In this document: positions 29,040 through 39,686 of the stretch, piece by piece
Position numbering within the stretch: the stretch's first letter is position 1
How the letters are laid out: each line of letters opens with the position of its first letter
Assembly: GCF_014640635.1 (NCBI RefSeq)
Contig: NZ_BMHI01000001.1
Location: 372,001 to 436,000, forward strand
DNA: 64,000 nucleotides
Direction of reading: 5' to 3'
Source of the DNA: Flexivirga endophytica
GTDB taxonomy: Bacteria; Actinomycetota; Actinomycetes; Actinomycetales; Dermatophilaceae
Translations under genes and position numbers: made by a program
The notes under the pieces: model-generated
Told to the model about the DNA's origin: nothing
What the model saw: the letters and a program-made list of their open reading frames with translations, nothing else
Databases searched by the model: none

Positions 29040-29621
29040 TCACTTCTCACCGGTGTGCCGCAGCAGCGACAGGTTGAGCCGCAGGACGTCGACCCGCGGT
29101 TCGCCGAGAAATCCTGCGGCGCGGCCGGTGGTGGCGGCGTCGATCAGGCGCTGCACGGTGCCGACCGGGAGCCCGCGCGTCGCGGCCACGGTTCGTGCCT
29201 GCAACCGCGCGTATGCCGGGGAGATGTCCGGATCCAGGCCACTGGCGCTCATGGTGAGCGCGTCGGGCGGCGGCGTGCCACCGAAGCGAGACAGCGCGTT
29301 CCGGCGTGCGGAGACTGCGGCTCGCTGCCGTTCGTCGCTCGCGGCGAGGTTGGATCCGCCGCTGGCGTCACCGGAGTAGTCGGTGGCCGACGGGCGGCCG
29401 TGGAACCACTGGGGGCCGGTGAAGCGCTGGCCGATGAGCGAGGAGCCGATGACCCGGCCGTCGTGGCGTATCAGCGATCCGGTCGCCTGGTCGTGGAAGG
29501 CGACGCGTCCGACGCCCCAGACCGCTGCCGGATAGAGCACACCGAGCAGCACGGTCAGGACGAGGAAGACGCGCAGTGCAGCCAGTGTCTGGCGGCCGAC
29601 GGTCAGCGAGGAGGTTGCCAT
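29040..29621 (-). CDS. kdpC: K+-transporting ATPase subunit C
   Basis: KdpC is a single-pass subunit that stabilises ATP binding in the KdpFABC pump. The 193-residue protein has one N-terminal helix (LRVFLVLTVLLGVLYPAAVW), the conserved GSSLIGQRFTGPQWFHGRPSA and a C-terminal RVDVLRLNLSL. It lies 6 bases from kdpB upstream and kdpD downstream. Confidence 0.95.
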   Translation of the reverse strand: MATSSLTVGRQTLAALRVFLVLTVLLGVLYPAAVWGVGRVAFHDQATGSLIRHDGRVIGSSLIGQRFTGPQWFHGRPSATDYSGDASGGSNLAASDERQRAAVSARRNALSRFGGTPPPDALTMSASGLDPDISPAYARLQARTVAATRGLPVGTVQRLIDAATTGRAAGFLGEPRVDVLRLNLSLLRHTGEK

Positions 29622-29627
29622 CTGAGG

Positions 29628-31691
29628 TCACATCCCGGGGAGGAGTTGTACGAGGAGGTCGATGAGTTTGATCCCGATGAACGGGGCGATGACCCCGCCG
29701 AGTCCGTAGACCAGGATGTTGCGGGCGAGGAGTTGGTCCGCGCGCAGCGGCCGGTAGCGAACTCCCTTGAGGGACAACGGGATGAGCGCCACGATGATCA
29801 GGGCGTTGAAGATGACCGCGGACAGGATCGCCGAGTTCGACGAGTGCAGGCCCATGATGTTCAGCGCCGACAGTCCGGGGTGGCTCGCGACGAACATCGC
29901 AGGGATGATCGCGAAGTACTTCGCCAGGTCGTTGGCGATGGAGAAGGTCGTGAGCGCCCCTCGGGTGATGAGCAGTTGCTTGCCGATCGCGACGATGTCG
30001 ATGAGCTTGGTCGGATCCGAGTCGAGGTCGACCATGTTGCCGGCCTCCTTGGCGGCGGAGGTGCCGGTGTTCATCGCGACGCCGACATCCGCCTGCGCCA
30101 GCGCCGGGGCGTCGTTGGTGCCGTCGCCGGTCATGGCGACCAGTCGCCCGCCTTCCTGCTCGCTCTTGATGAGGCGCATCTTGTCCTCGGGGGTCGCCTC
30201 GGCCAAGAAGTCGTCGACACCGGCTTCATCGGCGATCGCCTTGGCAGTCAACGGATTGTCGCCGGTGATCATCACGGTCCGGATGCCCATGTTGCGCAAC
30301 TGCGCGAAGCGTTCGGTCATGCCGGGCTTGACCACGTCCTTGAGATGTATGACACCGACGGCATCGATCGGAGCGCCGGTCGCCCCGGCCGCGACCACGA
30401 GGGGAGTGCCGCCGGCGGCGGAGATGCGGTCGGCGACGGCCGACGCCTCGTCCGCGCCGGACCCGCCCGAATCGCGCACCAGGCGGCATACCGAAGCTGC
30501 CGCACCCTTGCGCAACTGTGTGCCGTCCGCGAGGTCGAGGCCGCTCATCCGGGTCTGCGCGGTGAACGGAACGACCACCGCGTCGGAAGGAGTATCCATC
30601 GTCATACCAAGGCGTTCCGCGGTCCAGGTGACGATCGAGCGACCCTCCGGTGTCTCGTCGGCGAGCGATGACAGATGAGCGAGACGATGCACCGCGTTCA
30701 CGTCGTTGCGTCCGACAGCGACGACGTCGGCGGCCTGGCGGTTGCCGAGGGTGATGGTGCCGGTCTTGTCCAGCAGCAGGGTCGACACGTCGCCGGCGGC
30801 CTCGACGGCGCGACCGGACATGGCGAGTACGTTCCGTTGCACCAGCCGGTCCATGCCGGCGATGCCGATCGCGGACAGGAGCGCACCGATCGTCGTCGGG
30901 ATGAGGCAGACGAGGAGCGCGGCGAGCACCAGCACGCTCGGTCGTTGGCCCGACCAGCCGGCGAACGGCGGGATCGTGCTGACCGCGAGCAGGAAGATGA
31001 TCGTCAGGACGGTGAGCAGGATGCCGAGGGCGATCTCGTTCGGGGTCTTCTGGCGTTCGGCACCTTCGACCAGGGCGATCATCCGGTCGATGAAAGTCTC
31101 GCCCGGCTTCGCCGTGATCTGTATGACGATGCGATCCGACAGGACGGTGGTGCCTCCGGTGACCGCGCACCGATCGCCGCCCGCCTCGCGAACCACTGGG
31201 GCGGACTCGCCGGTGATGGCCGATTCATCAACGGTGGCAATGCCTTCCACGACATCACCGTCGCCCGGGATCACCTGACCGGCCTCGACCACCACGTGAT
31301 CGCCCAGCCGCAGGTCGGCTGCCGCGATCTCCTCCTCGCCGGCAGGGGTGAGCCGCCGCGCCGTGGCCGTGGCACGGGTCCTGCGCAGGCTGTCGGCCTG
31401 CGCCTTACCGCGGCCCTCGGCGACGGATTCGGCCAGGTTCGCGAACAGGATGGTCGCCCAGAGCCAGATCGCGACGAGCCAGGCGAACCACGACGGGTGC
31501 ACACCTGCCAGCACGGTCGTGAGGGCGGCGCTGACCCAGACCACGAAGAGCACGGGCTGGTGCCACAACCGGCGTGGATCGAGCTTGGCGGCGGCGCCGG
31601 GCAGGGCCGGGCCGAATTGCCGCCAGAGGGAGGATCCAGCGGGCTCCTTCGGCATGGATTGCGTTGTGGGAGAGGCGAGTTGCACGGTCAT
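29628..31691 (-). CDS. kdpB: K+-transporting ATPase subunit B (P-type ATPase)
   Basis: KdpB is the energising P-type ATPase of the high-affinity K+ pump. The 687-residue protein has the phosphorylation motif [16 protein letters not shown], the actuator loop [12 protein letters not shown] and the hinge [21 protein letters not shown] longer frame extends upstream through kdpA out of frame; the ATG at 31691 overlaps the kdpA stop by 4 bases and gives the normal family N-terminus. Confidence 0.96.
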   Translation of the reverse strand: MTVQLASPTTQSMPKEPAGSSLWRQFGPALPGAAAKLDPRRLWHQPVLFVVWVSAALTTVLAGVHPSWFAWLVAIWLWATILFANLAESVAEGRGKAQADSLRRTRATATARRLTPAGEEEIAAADLRLGDHVVVEAGQVIPGDGDVVEGIATVDESAITGESAPVVREAGGDRCAVTGGTTVLSDRIVIQITAKPGETFIDRMIALVEGAERQKTPNEIALGILLTVLTIIFLLAVSTIPPFAGWSGQRPSVLVLAALLVCLIPTTIGALLSAIGIAGMDRLVQRNVLAMSGRAVEAAGDVSTLLLDKTGTITLGNRQAADVVAVGRNDVNAVHRLAHLSSLADETPEGRSIVTWTAERLGMTMDTPSDAVVVPFTAQTRMSGLDLADGTQLRKGAAASVCRLVRDSGGSGADEASAVADRISAAGGTPLVVAAGATGAPIDAVGVIHLKDVVKPGMTERFAQLRNMGIRTVMITGDNPLTAKAIADEAGVDDFLAEATPEDKMRLIKSEQEGGRLVAMTGDGTNDAPALAQADVGVAMNTGTSAAKEAGNMVDLDSDPTKLIDIVAIGKQLLITRGALTTFSIANDLAKYFAIIPAMFVASHPGLSALNIMGLHSSNSAILSAVIFNALIIVALIPLSLKGVRYRPLRADQLLARNILVYGLGGVIAPFIGIKLIDLLVQLLPGM

Positions 31692-33334
31692 GACAGAGCC
31701 TCCGCGAGGGGTCCGAGGGCGAGCACGGGTAGGAAGGTGAGGCCGGTGACCAGGAGGGCCACCCCGACCATCAGCCCGGCGAAGAGCGGCGTGTGCGTCG
31801 GCATCGTGCCGTCGGTGGTGGGTCGCCGATGTTGTGCGGCGAAGGAGCCGGCGAGGGCCAGCACGGCGATGATCGGCAAAAAGCGGCCGAGCAGCATGCA
31901 GGCGCCGAGGGTCAGGTTGAGATAGGGCTGGTCGGCACTCAGTCCGCCGAACGCGGAGCCGTTGTTGTTCGACGCCGACGCGTAGGCGTAGAGGATTTCG
32001 GTGAGGCCGTGTGGTCCGGTCGCGAGGATGGCCCCCTTGGCGCCCGACACCAGCAGCGCTGCCCCGGTGCCCAGCAGGACGAGCGCGGGCGTGGTGATCG
32101 AGTAGAGCGCGGCATACGTGATCTCCTTGCGCCCCACCTGTTTTCCGAGGATCTCCGGTGTGCGGCCGACCATCAGTCCGGCGATGAAGACCGCGAGGAT
32201 CGCGACGACAAGGGCGCCATACAGGCCGGAGCCGACGCCTCCGGGACCCACTTCGCCGAGAAGCATGTTGGTCAGTGCGCCGCCACCGCCGATCGGGCTG
32301 AACGACTCGTGCCACGAGTCGACGGCACCGGTGGAGGTGGCGGTGGTCGAGGTGGCGAACAACGCCGACGACCACACGCCGAAGCGGACTTCCTTGCCCT
32401 CCATGGCACCCGTCGGGGAGCCGGCCGCGGCCTGCTCTGCCCACGTGATGACGACCAGCATCGAGGTCCAGAGGAAGGCCATGAAACCCAGCACGGCATA
32501 CCCCTGACGCTTGTCGCCGACCAGCCGGCCGTAGGCACGCGGCAGCGAGAACGGGATCATGAGGATGAGGAAGATCTCGACGAGGTTGGTGAAGCCGTTG
32601 GGGTTCTCGAACGGGTGCGCCGAGTTGGCGTTGAAGAAGCCGCCGCCGTTGGTGCCCAGCAACTTGATCGCCTCCTGACTCGACACCAGACCTGACTCGA
32701 TGGTCTGGTGGCCGCCGGTGATCGTCTCGACGACCTGCGGCGCCGCCAGATCCTGTATGACGCCACCGGCCAGCAGCAGCACGGCTCCGAGGAACGCGAT
32801 GGGCAACAGGAGGCGGACGGTCGCACGGGTGAGGTCGACCCAGAAGTTGCCGAGCAGCCCGGTGCGGCGCGCTACCAGGCCACGGATGAGCGCCACGGCC
32901 ACTGCGATGCCGACCGCTGCCGACACGAAGTTCTGCACCGCCAGACCGAGCGTCTGGACGAGCGCGCTCGCTCCGGACTCGCCGGCGTAGCTCTGCCAGT
33001 TGGTGTTGGTGACGAAGGAGATCGCGGTGTTGATCGCGGTGTGCCAGTCCATGGTGGCGCCACGATCGAGGGGGAGTCGGCCCTGCCAGGTGCAGAGCGC
33101 CCAGAGTGCGACGACACTGACGCCGGAGAAGGCGAGCACCGAGACGGCATATCGCGACCAGCGTTGCTGCGACTGCGGATTGACGCCACTCAGGCGGTAG
33201 AACGCCCGCTCGACCGCGAGGTCCTTGTCGCTGCTGAAGACCCGTGCGATGTAGTCGCCCAGCGGCACGTGCACCGCCGCCAGCGCCGCCACCAGGACGG
33301 CGACGGTCAGCAGCCCGCTCGCTTGCTCGCTCAT
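31688..33334 (-). CDS. kdpA: K+-transporting ATPase subunit A (K+ channel-like)
   Basis: KdpA carries K+ across the membrane through four selectivity-filter loops. All four are readable in the 548-residue protein: [54 protein letters not shown] and [11 protein letters not shown]. The ATG at 33334 is shared with the last base of the kdpF stop (TGATG). Confidence 0.96.
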   Translation of the reverse strand: MSEQASGLLTVAVLVAALAAVHVPLGDYIARVFSSDKDLAVERAFYRLSGVNPQSQQRWSRYAVSVLAFSGVSVVALWALCTWQGRLPLDRGATMDWHTAINTAISFVTNTNWQSYAGESGASALVQTLGLAVQNFVSAAVGIAVAVALIRGLVARRTGLLGNFWVDLTRATVRLLLPIAFLGAVLLLAGGVIQDLAAPQVVETITGGHQTIESGLVSSQEAIKLLGTNGGGFFNANSAHPFENPNGFTNLVEIFLILMIPFSLPRAYGRLVGDKRQGYAVLGFMAFLWTSMLVVITWAEQAAAGSPTGAMEGKEVRFGVWSSALFATSTTATSTGAVDSWHESFSPIGGGGALTNMLLGEVGPGGVGSGLYGALVVAILAVFIAGLMVGRTPEILGKQVGRKEITYAALYSITTPALVLLGTGAALLVSGAKGAILATGPHGLTEILYAYASASNNNGSAFGGLSADQPYLNLTLGACMLLGRFLPIIAVLALAGSFAAQHRRPTTDGTMPTHTPLFAGLMVGVALLVTGLTFLPVLALGPLAEALS

Positions 33335-33420
33335 CAGAACTTGTCCGGACGGACGAGGGCGTACACGAGGTAGGCCAGGAGTGCGAAGGCGACGACCCCC
33401 GCGACGAGATATTCGGTCAT
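33334..33420 (-). CDS. kdpF: K+-transporting ATPase subunit F (28 residues)
   Basis: A very short frame immediately before kdpA encodes one membrane helix: [18 protein letters not shown] followed by [10 protein letters not shown]. This is the usual KdpF length and ending, and KdpF stabilises the pump complex. Its TGA overlaps the kdpA ATG by one base, so the two are translationally coupled. It heads the kdp operon. Confidence 0.93.
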   Translation of the reverse strand: MTEYLVAGVVAFALLAYLVYALVRPDKF

Positions 33421-33460
33421 ATCTGTCAGGGTTCGCCGGTCGGTGGACCGATTCCGCGGC

Positions 33461-33500
33461 GTTGATGCGGTTTTTGCGGGCCTTGACGCGTTTTTGACGG
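33461..33500 (-). promoter_or_regulatory. A-tract direct repeats upstream of kdp, candidate KdpE site
   Basis: On the minus strand two units of about 20 bases, CGTCAAAAACGCGTCAAGG and CGCAAAAACCGCATCAACG, lie about 40-80 bases before kdpF. A-rich direct repeats one or two helical turns apart suit an OmpR-type dimer such as KdpE. Assigned by position only. Confidence 0.45.
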
Positions 33501-33515
33501 GCCGGTCGGCACGGC

Positions 33516-33810
33516 GTTATGGGCATAACCAGGTCCTGCAGAGTGCGGTGGAGCGCACTGTGTGCAGGACCACGGCCATGTGCCGGCAACGATCGTTTTG
33601 CGCCCTGCAGGAGGTGCAGTTGGGCGCACTCTTCGCTGGTCCGAAGTGGGCGAGCGTGGAGATGTCCGGTTAGGGCCAGCAGGAAGTGCGGTGGGACGCA
33701 CCTGTTGCTGGTCGCGACTGTGCGTTATCCGGTGCTTGGGGTCTCGGGGCCCGCAGATGGTGCGGAGGACGCGGCGCACGATCGGCAGGACGCCGCAACG
33801 TAGCTGCGAA
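33516..33810. repeat. Hairpin-module repeat block, left of the DUF559 gene (family C)
   Basis: No credible gene starts in this stretch. It holds a GTTATG-GG-CATAAC palindrome (from about 33516) and a string of related hairpins built on GTGCGGTGGNNCGCAC loops: one with GGTCCTGCA/TGCAGGACC arms, and one with CCAGCAG/TTGCTGG arms near 33674-33715. Between them lies the phrase GTGGAGATGTCCGGTT. A further module GTGCGGA-GACGCG-CGCAC lies near 33760. Matching modules recur at 35030-35220 on the other side of the DUF559 gene. Confidence 0.75.
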
Positions 33811-33906
33811 GTCAGCCGCATCCACATCTGCCCGGCAACGGCCCGGTTGTCCACAGCTCCAGCGGTTTTCGCCCCGAGCCAGTGTTGCGGCACGGACGCT
33901 TGTGCG

Positions 33907-34887
33907 GTGAGCAACGAAGCGGCAAGCACTGTCCACGTCGTCGTCGGTCGGCCGCGGGTGTACGGCGCGGATCGGCGTGCGATCGCCCGTGAACTCGCCG
34001 CCGCGCATGGGGGAGTGGTGCATCGGCTGGCGCTGGCCGAGCACGGGATCGATCGGTTCGCGGTCCGGAACGAGGTTGCCGCCGGGCGGTGGTTCAAGGT
34101 CGGCCGCCATACGGTGGCGATTCACTCGCCGGAGCTGAACGAAACAGCGCGCTGGTGGCGAGCAGTGTGGGAGAGCGGGTCGGGTGCTCGACTGGATGGA
34201 GTGAGCGCGCTCGAGGCGAGCGGGATGACGGGTTATCACGCTTCGGTGATCGACGTGACGGTGCCGAAGTCGAGTCACACGCATGCGGTTGAGCGCGTTC
34301 GCCTGCATCTTCCACGGGTGCCGGCGCCGGTGGTCGGAGCCGGGATCAGGAAGGTCGCTCCTGACATAGCGACGATTCACGCCGCACAGTGGGCGGCTAC
34401 GGACCGGCAGGCTGCGCTGGTCATCTGTATGCCGCTGCAGCAACGACTCACCACGCCGTCGCGGTTGCAGTTGGCATGGCACGGCGTCCAGCGTTCGGCA
34501 CGACGGAAGCTGCTCGATGGTGTCATCGGCGATGTCGCGGACGGCGCACACTCACTGGGCGAACTCGACTTCACTCGGATGGCGCGCCGGGTCGGACTGC
34601 CGCCGCCCAGTCACCAGTCTCTGCGTGACGGACCGGACAGTCGGGTCTATCTGGACGTGTCGTGGGACGACGTCGGACTGGTCGTCGAGATCGACGGCGG
34701 ACACCATGCGCTCGCGCTCAACCCGATCGATGACGCTTTGCGGCAGAACGATCGCGTCACGGCGGGCGAACGCGTGTTGCGGGTGCCCGTGATCGGTCTT
34801 CGATTGCTCCCGCAGAAGTTCATGCAGCAGGTGCGGCATACCTATGACGTGCTGCGCGCCGAGGCCAGCCGTCCGAGGATGCGCTGA
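33907..34887 (+). CDS. DUF559-domain (endonuclease-fold) protein
   Basis: The 326-residue protein has an N-terminal region like the winged helix of AbiEi-type antitoxin/DNA-binding domains (ARELAAAHGGVVHRLALAEH) and a C-terminal DUF559 domain with VGLVVEIDGGHHALALNPID and NDRVTAGERVLRVPVIGLRL. DUF559 belongs to the PD-(D/E)xK/Vsr-like nuclease group; the glutamate in VEIDGGHH is the expected catalytic position. Activity is unproven for the family. A longer frame continues upstream through the repeat block, but the GTG at 33907 begins a normal N-terminus. It is flanked on both sides by family C repeats. Confidence 0.72.
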   Translation: MSNEAASTVHVVVGRPRVYGADRRAIARELAAAHGGVVHRLALAEHGIDRFAVRNEVAAGRWFKVGRHTVAIHSPELNETARWWRAVWESGSGARLDGVSALEASGMTGYHASVIDVTVPKSSHTHAVERVRLHLPRVPAPVVGAGIRKVAPDIATIHAAQWAATDRQAALVICMPLQQRLTTPSRLQLAWHGVQRSARRKLLDGVIGDVADGAHSLGELDFTRMARRVGLPPPSHQSLRDGPDSRVYLDVSWDDVGLVVEIDGGHHALALNPIDDALRQNDRVTAGERVLRVPVIGLRLLPQKFMQQVRHTYDVLRAEASRPRMR

Positions 34888-35029
34888 ACTCCGGCGACCG
34901 TCCAGATGCGCAATGCACCTCGCTGCCGCGTCTCAGTTCGAAGCGTGCGGTTCCCGGATACCGACCTGGGAACCGTGGCGAGGCGGAGTTCCAGCTGGCC
35001 GTGCACAAAGCGAATGGGTCCCGGCTGCT

Positions 35030-35220
35030 GACCTGCCCAACGTGCGGAAGACGCGTCGCACGATCTGCCGGGCAGAGATGCTGTTTCGGGCGGCCACTGT
35101 TCTGGGACCAGCAGGATGTGCGGTGGAGCGCACGTGCTGCTGGTCCCAACTGGGCAGGCGTGGAGATGTCCGGTTGGGGCCAGCAGGACGTGCGGTCAGG
35201 CGCACTCTTGGCATAACGGG
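35030..35220. repeat. Hairpin-module repeat block, right of the DUF559 gene (family C)
   Basis: This 351-base gap (34888-35238) has no gene. It repeats the left block's modules: GTGCGGAAGACGCGTCGCAC near 35041-35060; a two-step hairpin near 35100-35150 with outer arms GGGACCAGCAG/CTGCTGGTCCC and inner TGTGCG/CGCACG; the phrase GTGGAGATGTCCGGTT; and GCCAGCAGGACGTGCGGT with a partial partner. Two non-coding copies of the same hairpins around one gene suggest the whole segment was gained or shuffled as a unit. Confidence 0.75.
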
Positions 35221-35238
35221 CATGCGCAGACGGCGCGA

Positions 35239-36447
35239 TCAGCCGTCGAGTTCCTCGATGGTGGCGACACTCGGGCCACGGGTCTGCTGCAGGTCCCGCG
35301 CGACGGCTTCGGCATCCCGCAGCACGCGCAGCACATTGCCGCCGGCGACCTTCGCCAGGTCCTCGTCGGACCAGCCGAGGTCGGCCAGCGCCGCGAAGAC
35401 CTTCGGGTATGACGAGACGTCGCCCATGCCTTCCGGCAGCACCGTCACGCCGTCGTAGTCCCCGCCGACTCCGAGGTGATCGATGCCGGCGACCTCACGG
35501 ATGTGCACGAAGTGCGCCACGACGTCGTCGAGGGTCGCGACCGGCATCGGGTGCCGGTCCGCCCATTGCTCGGAGAACTTCTGGAACGAGGTGACGTCCG
35601 TGGGGACGACGCCGGCGTCCCGCGCGGCCTCGCCCGCATCGACCCGCCACTGGGCGCACGCCGGCGACACGAACGCCGGCACGAAGGTCGACATGATCAC
35701 GCCGTTCTTGTCGCGCAGCGTCTCGAGCACGTCATCGGGTGCATTGCGTGGGGAGTCGCACACCGCGCGGGCGGAGGAATGGCTGAAGATCACCGGTGAC
35801 TCCGAGACCGCCAGCGCCGCGCGCATGGTGTCGGCGCTGACGTGCGACAGGTCGACGAGCATGCCGATGCGGTTCATCTCGCGCACCACTTCGACGCCGA
35901 ACCGCGACAGCCCGTCGTGCACCGGCTCGTCGGTCGCGGAGTCGGCCCACGGGTTGTTGTCGTTGTGCGTCAGGGTCATGTAACGCACGCCCAGCACGTA
36001 GAGCATCCGCAGCGTCGCCAACGAACTGTCGATCGACTGTCCGCCCTCGGCGCCCAGCAGCGACGCGATCCGCCCGGAGGTGAAGACCGACTCCACCTCG
36101 TCGGCCGTGCGCGCGAGTCCGAAGGTCTCGGGCCAGCGGCCGATCATCTGGTGTACGGCGTCGATCTGCTCGAGCGTCTGGGTGACAGCCTCACTGCCGG
36201 GCTGATTGGACGGCACGTAGACCGACCAGAACTGCCCACCGAGGCAGCCCTCGCGCAGCCGCTTGATGTCGGTGTGGGTGCGATCGGCGGTGCCGGCGGC
36301 AAGATCCAGCTTGTCGAAGTCGTAGCGCACCAGATCACGGGCTTCCCACGGCAGGTCGTTGTGCCCGTCGATCAGCGGATGCTTCGCGAGAACGGCGCGG
36401 ACGCGGTCAAGGGTGGGGGAGGTGTCGGTGTTCGCCATACTCGCCAT
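35239..36447 (-). CDS. Membrane dipeptidase (peptidase family M19)
   Basis: The 402-residue zinc enzyme resembles renal-type dipeptidases that split dipeptides, often with D-residues. Zinc-site motifs are [51 protein letters not shown] and [10 protein letters not shown]. An in-frame ATG at 36438 is an equally good start. It is divergent from rimO, sharing a 70-base promoter gap. Confidence 0.88.
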   Translation of the reverse strand: MASMANTDTSPTLDRVRAVLAKHPLIDGHNDLPWEARDLVRYDFDKLDLAAGTADRTHTDIKRLREGCLGGQFWSVYVPSNQPGSEAVTQTLEQIDAVHQMIGRWPETFGLARTADEVESVFTSGRIASLLGAEGGQSIDSSLATLRMLYVLGVRYMTLTHNDNNPWADSATDEPVHDGLSRFGVEVVREMNRIGMLVDLSHVSADTMRAALAVSESPVIFSHSSARAVCDSPRNAPDDVLETLRDKNGVIMSTFVPAFVSPACAQWRVDAGEAARDAGVVPTDVTSFQKFSEQWADRHPMPVATLDDVVAHFVHIREVAGIDHLGVGGDYDGVTVLPEGMGDVSSYPKVFAALADLGWSDEDLAKVAGGNVLRVLRDAEAVARDLQQTRGPSVATIEELDG

Positions 36448-36504
36448 CCCATCATGAAGCCACCCCGAAAGATCACGGGTTCTCTGACCTCGTCCCGCGT
36501 CCCA

Positions 36505-36510
36505 TACAGT
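36505..36510 (+). promoter_or_regulatory. -10 box of leaderless rimO
   Basis: TACAGT lies 7 nt before the rimO ATG, with no ribosome-binding site. Confidence 0.55.
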
Positions 36511-36517
36511 TGGTCGC

Positions 36518-37978
36518 ATGGAATCCCGCAGCGTTGCTCTGGTCACTTTGGGCTGCGCACGGAACGAGGTCGACTCCGAGGAGTTGGCGGGCCGGCTCGC
36601 CGGCGAGGGCTGGACCCTCGTGGACGACGCCGCCGACGCCGATGTCGCTGTGGTCAACACCTGCGGCTTCGTGGCGCAGGCCAAGAAGGACTCGATCGAC
36701 GCGCTCCTGGAGGCCAACGATCTCAAGGAGCACGGCCGGACCCAGGCTGTCGTCGCGGTCGGCTGCCTCGCCGAGCGGTATGGCGCACAACTCGCCGAGC
36801 AGTTGCCCGAAGCCGACGCGGTGCTCGGATTCGACTCGTATGTCGACATGTCCAGCCACCTGCGCGCGGTCCTCGACGGTCACGCGCCCGCCTCCCACAC
36901 GCCGTCCGACCGCCGCAAGTTGTTGCCGATCAGCCCCGTGGACCGCCAGGGGAGCAACGTCTCCACGCCCGGACACGGCGACCTGCGCCGCCCGGACGAC
37001 GTCGAGATCGCGTCACCGGCGTCCTCGCCACGGGTGATCCGCGCTCGCCTCGACGGTCGGCCCTGGGCGCCCCTGAAGATCGCGTCCGGCTGCGACCGGC
37101 GCTGCGCGTTCTGCGCGATCCCGTCCTTCCGTGGCGCGTTCGTGTCGCGCCGCCCCAGCGACGTGCTGGCCGAGGCACGTTGGCTCGGGCAGCACGACGT
37201 GCGCGAGGTGTTCCTGGTCTCGGAGAACTCCACGTCATACGGCAAGGACCTGGGCGACCTCCGCCTGCTCGACACGATGCTGCCCGAACTCGCCCGCGTA
37301 GAAGGCATTTCGCGTGTGCGCGTGTCCTACCTGCAGCCCGCCGAGATCCGCCCTGAGCTGCTGGACGTGATGACCGCGACACCGGGCGTGGTGCCCTACT
37401 TCGACATCTCGTTCCAGCACGCCAGTGGACCGCTGCTGCGCAAGATGCGTCGGTTCGGCGACCGCGAGTCCTTCCTGCAGTTGCTGCAGGAGGTTCGGCG
37501 GCGGGCGCCATACGCCGGGATCCGCAGCAACGTCATCGTCGGTTTCCCGGGAGAGACCGATGCGGACCTGGCCGAGCTCGAGGCGTTCCTCACCGAGGCC
37601 GAGCTCGACGTCGTCGGCGTCTTCGGTTACTCCGACGAGGACGGCACCGAGGCCGAGACGTATGACGCGAAGCTCCCGGACCACGAGGTCGCGGATCGGC
37701 TCGCGCACTTCCAGACGCTGGCCGAGCAACTGAACGAGCAGCGTGCCACGGACCGGATCGGCGAGACCGTCGAGGTCCTGATCGAGTCCGACGGCACCGG
37801 GGACGGTGATGACGGTGAGGTGCGCGGCCGCGCCGGCCAGCAGGGCCCCGATGTGGATGGCGAGACCATCCTCGCGATCGCGCCGGGCTCCGTCGCGATC
37901 GGCGACATCGTGACCGCGACCGTCACCAGCACGCTCGGCATCGACCTGATCGCCACACCGACGGCGGCCACCCGGTGA
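36518..37978 (+). CDS. rimO: Ribosomal protein S12 methylthiotransferase
   Basis: RimO is a radical-SAM enzyme that methylthiolates an aspartate of ribosomal protein S12. The 486-residue protein has the N-terminal UPF0004 domain ([36 protein letters not shown]), whose three cysteines bind a second cluster. The radical-SAM triad CDRRCAFC is Cys192/196/199, and a TRAM domain follows. The last stretch carries an Asp/Gly-rich insert ([20 protein letters not shown]). Its stop overlaps the pgsA start by GTGA. Confidence 0.95.
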   Translation: MESRSVALVTLGCARNEVDSEELAGRLAGEGWTLVDDAADADVAVVNTCGFVAQAKKDSIDALLEANDLKEHGRTQAVVAVGCLAERYGAQLAEQLPEADAVLGFDSYVDMSSHLRAVLDGHAPASHTPSDRRKLLPISPVDRQGSNVSTPGHGDLRRPDDVEIASPASSPRVIRARLDGRPWAPLKIASGCDRRCAFCAIPSFRGAFVSRRPSDVLAEARWLGQHDVREVFLVSENSTSYGKDLGDLRLLDTMLPELARVEGISRVRVSYLQPAEIRPELLDVMTATPGVVPYFDISFQHASGPLLRKMRRFGDRESFLQLLQEVRRRAPYAGIRSNVIVGFPGETDADLAELEAFLTEAELDVVGVFGYSDEDGTEAETYDAKLPDHEVADRLAHFQTLAEQLNEQRATDRIGETVEVLIESDGTGDGDDGEVRGRAGQQGPDVDGETILAIAPGSVAIGDIVTATVTSTLGIDLIATPTAATR

Positions 37979-38766
37979 GCGCTGAGCGCCGAGAAGGCCG
38001 TCCGACCGCCCGTGAGGGCGTCGAGCGTGGGAGGGCTTATACCCGTGAGGAACTCGAGCGGCGCCGGGCGGAGTTCGAGCGCCGTCGCGCCGAGTTCGAG
38101 CGGCGTCGCGCGGCGGGGGAGCCCCTGCTCGCCCCGCCGCCACCGGACCCGGCCTCGGCGCCCAGCAGCGGCGTGAGCAACTGGAACATCGCCAATGCGC
38201 TGACGATGTTCCGGATCGCGCTGGTCCCGGTGTTCGGCTGGTTGCTGTTGATGCACGGCGGTGACAACACCGGTTATCGGCTCGGCGCGGTGGGAGTCTT
38301 CGCGCTCGCGTCCATCACGGACCGCATCGACGGCGATCTGGCCCGGTCTCGCAATCTGGTCACTGATTTCGGCAAGATGATGGACCCGATCGCCGACAAG
38401 GCGCTCATGGGTATGGCGCTGGTCGGCCTGTCGATCATCGGACGCCTGCCGTGGTGGGTCACCGCGGTCATCCTGATCCGCGAGGTGGGCATCACCGTGC
38501 TGCGCCTGCTGGTGATCCGGCACGGAGTGCTGCCCGCCAGTCGCGGCGGCAAGCTGAAGACCTTCCTGCAAGCGATCGCCATCGGACTCTTCCTGCTGCC
38601 GATCAGCGGCTGGTTTGACGTCGTGGCGTGGAGCGTGATGCTGGCCGCACTCGCGGTGACGGTCGTGACCGGTGTCGACTACGTGTTCCGCGCGATCCGG
38701 TTGCGCAAGAACAGCGAGCGTTCCCGGCTGCGTCGTGCTCGCCGCGCCGCTCGGCGAGGCGACTGA
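37975..38766 (+). CDS. pgsA: CDP-diacylglycerol-glycerol-3-phosphate 3-phosphatidyltransferase
   Basis: PgsA makes phosphatidylglycerol-phosphate in the membrane. The CDP-alcohol phosphotransferase motif is complete ([20 protein letters not shown] then IAD) and about five helices follow. The N-terminal 60 residues are unusual: a charged tail with three tandem ERRRAEF-type units, encoded by near-identical DNA repeats at about 38056-38115. The core starts at [15 protein letters not shown]. The GTG start overlaps rimO by 4 bases and the stop overlaps the pncC start by one base. Confidence 0.9.
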   Translation: MSAERREGRPTAREGVERGRAYTREELERRRAEFERRRAEFERRRAAGEPLLAPPPPDPASAPSSGVSNWNIANALTMFRIALVPVFGWLLLMHGGDNTGYRLGAVGVFALASITDRIDGDLARSRNLVTDFGKMMDPIADKALMGMALVGLSIIGRLPWWVTAVILIREVGITVLRLLVIRHGVLPASRGGKLKTFLQAIAIGLFLLPISGWFDVVAWSVMLAALAVTVVTGVDYVFRAIRLRKNSERSRLRRARRAARRGD

Positions 38767-39260
38767 TGCCGGTGCAGGGCGAGGCGCTGATCGGGGCGCT
38801 CGTACGCCGCGGGGACACGGTCGCAGTGGCCGAATCACTCACCGGTGGCCTCGTCTGCGCCGCGCTGACCGCGGTGCCGGGCGCGAGCGCGGTGGTGCGC
38901 GGCAGCGTCACGTCATACGCCACGGATGTGAAGGCGAGCGTCCTCGGAGTCAACGCACAGCTGCTGCGTTCCGGCGGCGCCGTCCAGGCGGAGGTCGCCC
39001 GACAGATGGCGCACGGCGTACGACGCCTGCTCGGCGCCACCCATGGCATCGCGACCACCGGAGTCGCCGGGCCCGATCCACAGGACGACGTGCCGGTCGG
39101 CCGGGTCTTCATCGCGGTCGCGTGGGACGACGCGCCCGGGGTGCCACTGGACGAGGTGCGGATGCTGGACCTGACCGGCGACCGGGCCGCCATCCGCGAG
39201 CAGACCGTCACGGCGGTGCTCGAGCTGCTGGAGAGCTGCGTCGCCGAGGGACGGGAATGA
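38766..39260 (+). CDS. pncC: Nicotinamide-nucleotide amidohydrolase (CinA C-terminal type)
   Basis: The 164-residue protein is the stand-alone CinA C-terminal domain, which deamidates nicotinamide mononucleotide in NAD recycling. Signatures are VAVAESLTGGLVCAALT, VVRGSVTSYATDVKASVLGV and ATTGVAGPDPQDDVPVGRVF. The N-terminal COG1058 domain of full CinA is absent, as is common here. It follows pgsA with a one-base overlap (TGATG). Confidence 0.92.
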   Translation: MPVQGEALIGALVRRGDTVAVAESLTGGLVCAALTAVPGASAVVRGSVTSYATDVKASVLGVNAQLLRSGGAVQAEVARQMAHGVRRLLGATHGIATTGVAGPDPQDDVPVGRVFIAVAWDDAPGVPLDEVRMLDLTGDRAAIREQTVTAVLELLESCVAEGRE

Positions 39261-39385
39261 GTGACCCGGGCACCGTGGTTGAGTCCGGTGAGTCCGTTTT
39301 CCACATGCCGCACCGGCCCGGCGTCGGTGTCGGGCGTTAAGCTGACTACAAGAAGGCAAACCGTCGATGTCACCTGGGAGGCGCC

Positions 39386-39685
39386 ATGATCCTGCTTCGT
39401 CGCGAGCTCGGTGACGTGCTGCGCGGTGTTCGCCGCGACCAGGGGCGCACTCTGCGCGAGGTGGCCCGGGACGCACAGTTGTCGCTGGGTTACCTCTCGG
39501 AGATCGAGCGGGGCGAGAAGGAAGCTTCCTCGGAGTTGCTCGCCGCGGTCTGCGATGCCCTGGGTGTGCCGATGTCCGAGGCCCTGCTGAGTGTTTCCCA
39601 GCGGTTGGCGGCCGCCGAGGGGCTGGCCGCCCCCGTTCCGCTGCCGGTGGCCGACCGATCGCCGGTCGTCTCGTCGGCAGCCTGA
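39386..39685 (+). CDS. clgR: XRE-family regulator ClgR
   Basis: The 99-residue helix-turn-helix protein ([20 protein letters not shown], then [19 protein letters not shown]) matches ClgR, which activates Clp protease and stress genes in actinobacteria. It sits in the conserved pgsA-cinA-clgR position. GGGAGGC before the ATG is a good ribosome-binding site. The C-terminal Ala/Val/Pro residues resemble tails that Clp proteases recognise, as for ClgR in relatives; turnover here is inferred. Confidence 0.88.
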   Translation: MILLRRELGDVLRGVRRDQGRTLREVARDAQLSLGYLSEIERGEKEASSELLAAVCDALGVPMSEALLSVSQRLAAAEGLAAPVPLPVADRSPVVSSAA

Positions 39686-39686
39686 C

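Noticed and set aside
28098-30671. 857-residue plus-strand frame opposite kdpD-kdpB
   Set aside because: The kdp genes on the minus strand have all family motifs; this frame has no domain or start signal.
33907-34887. Classical Vsr mismatch endonuclease
   Set aside because: The DUF559 domain is distantly related, but the protein is twice the length of Vsr, has an added DNA-binding region and no neighbouring cytosine methyltransferase.
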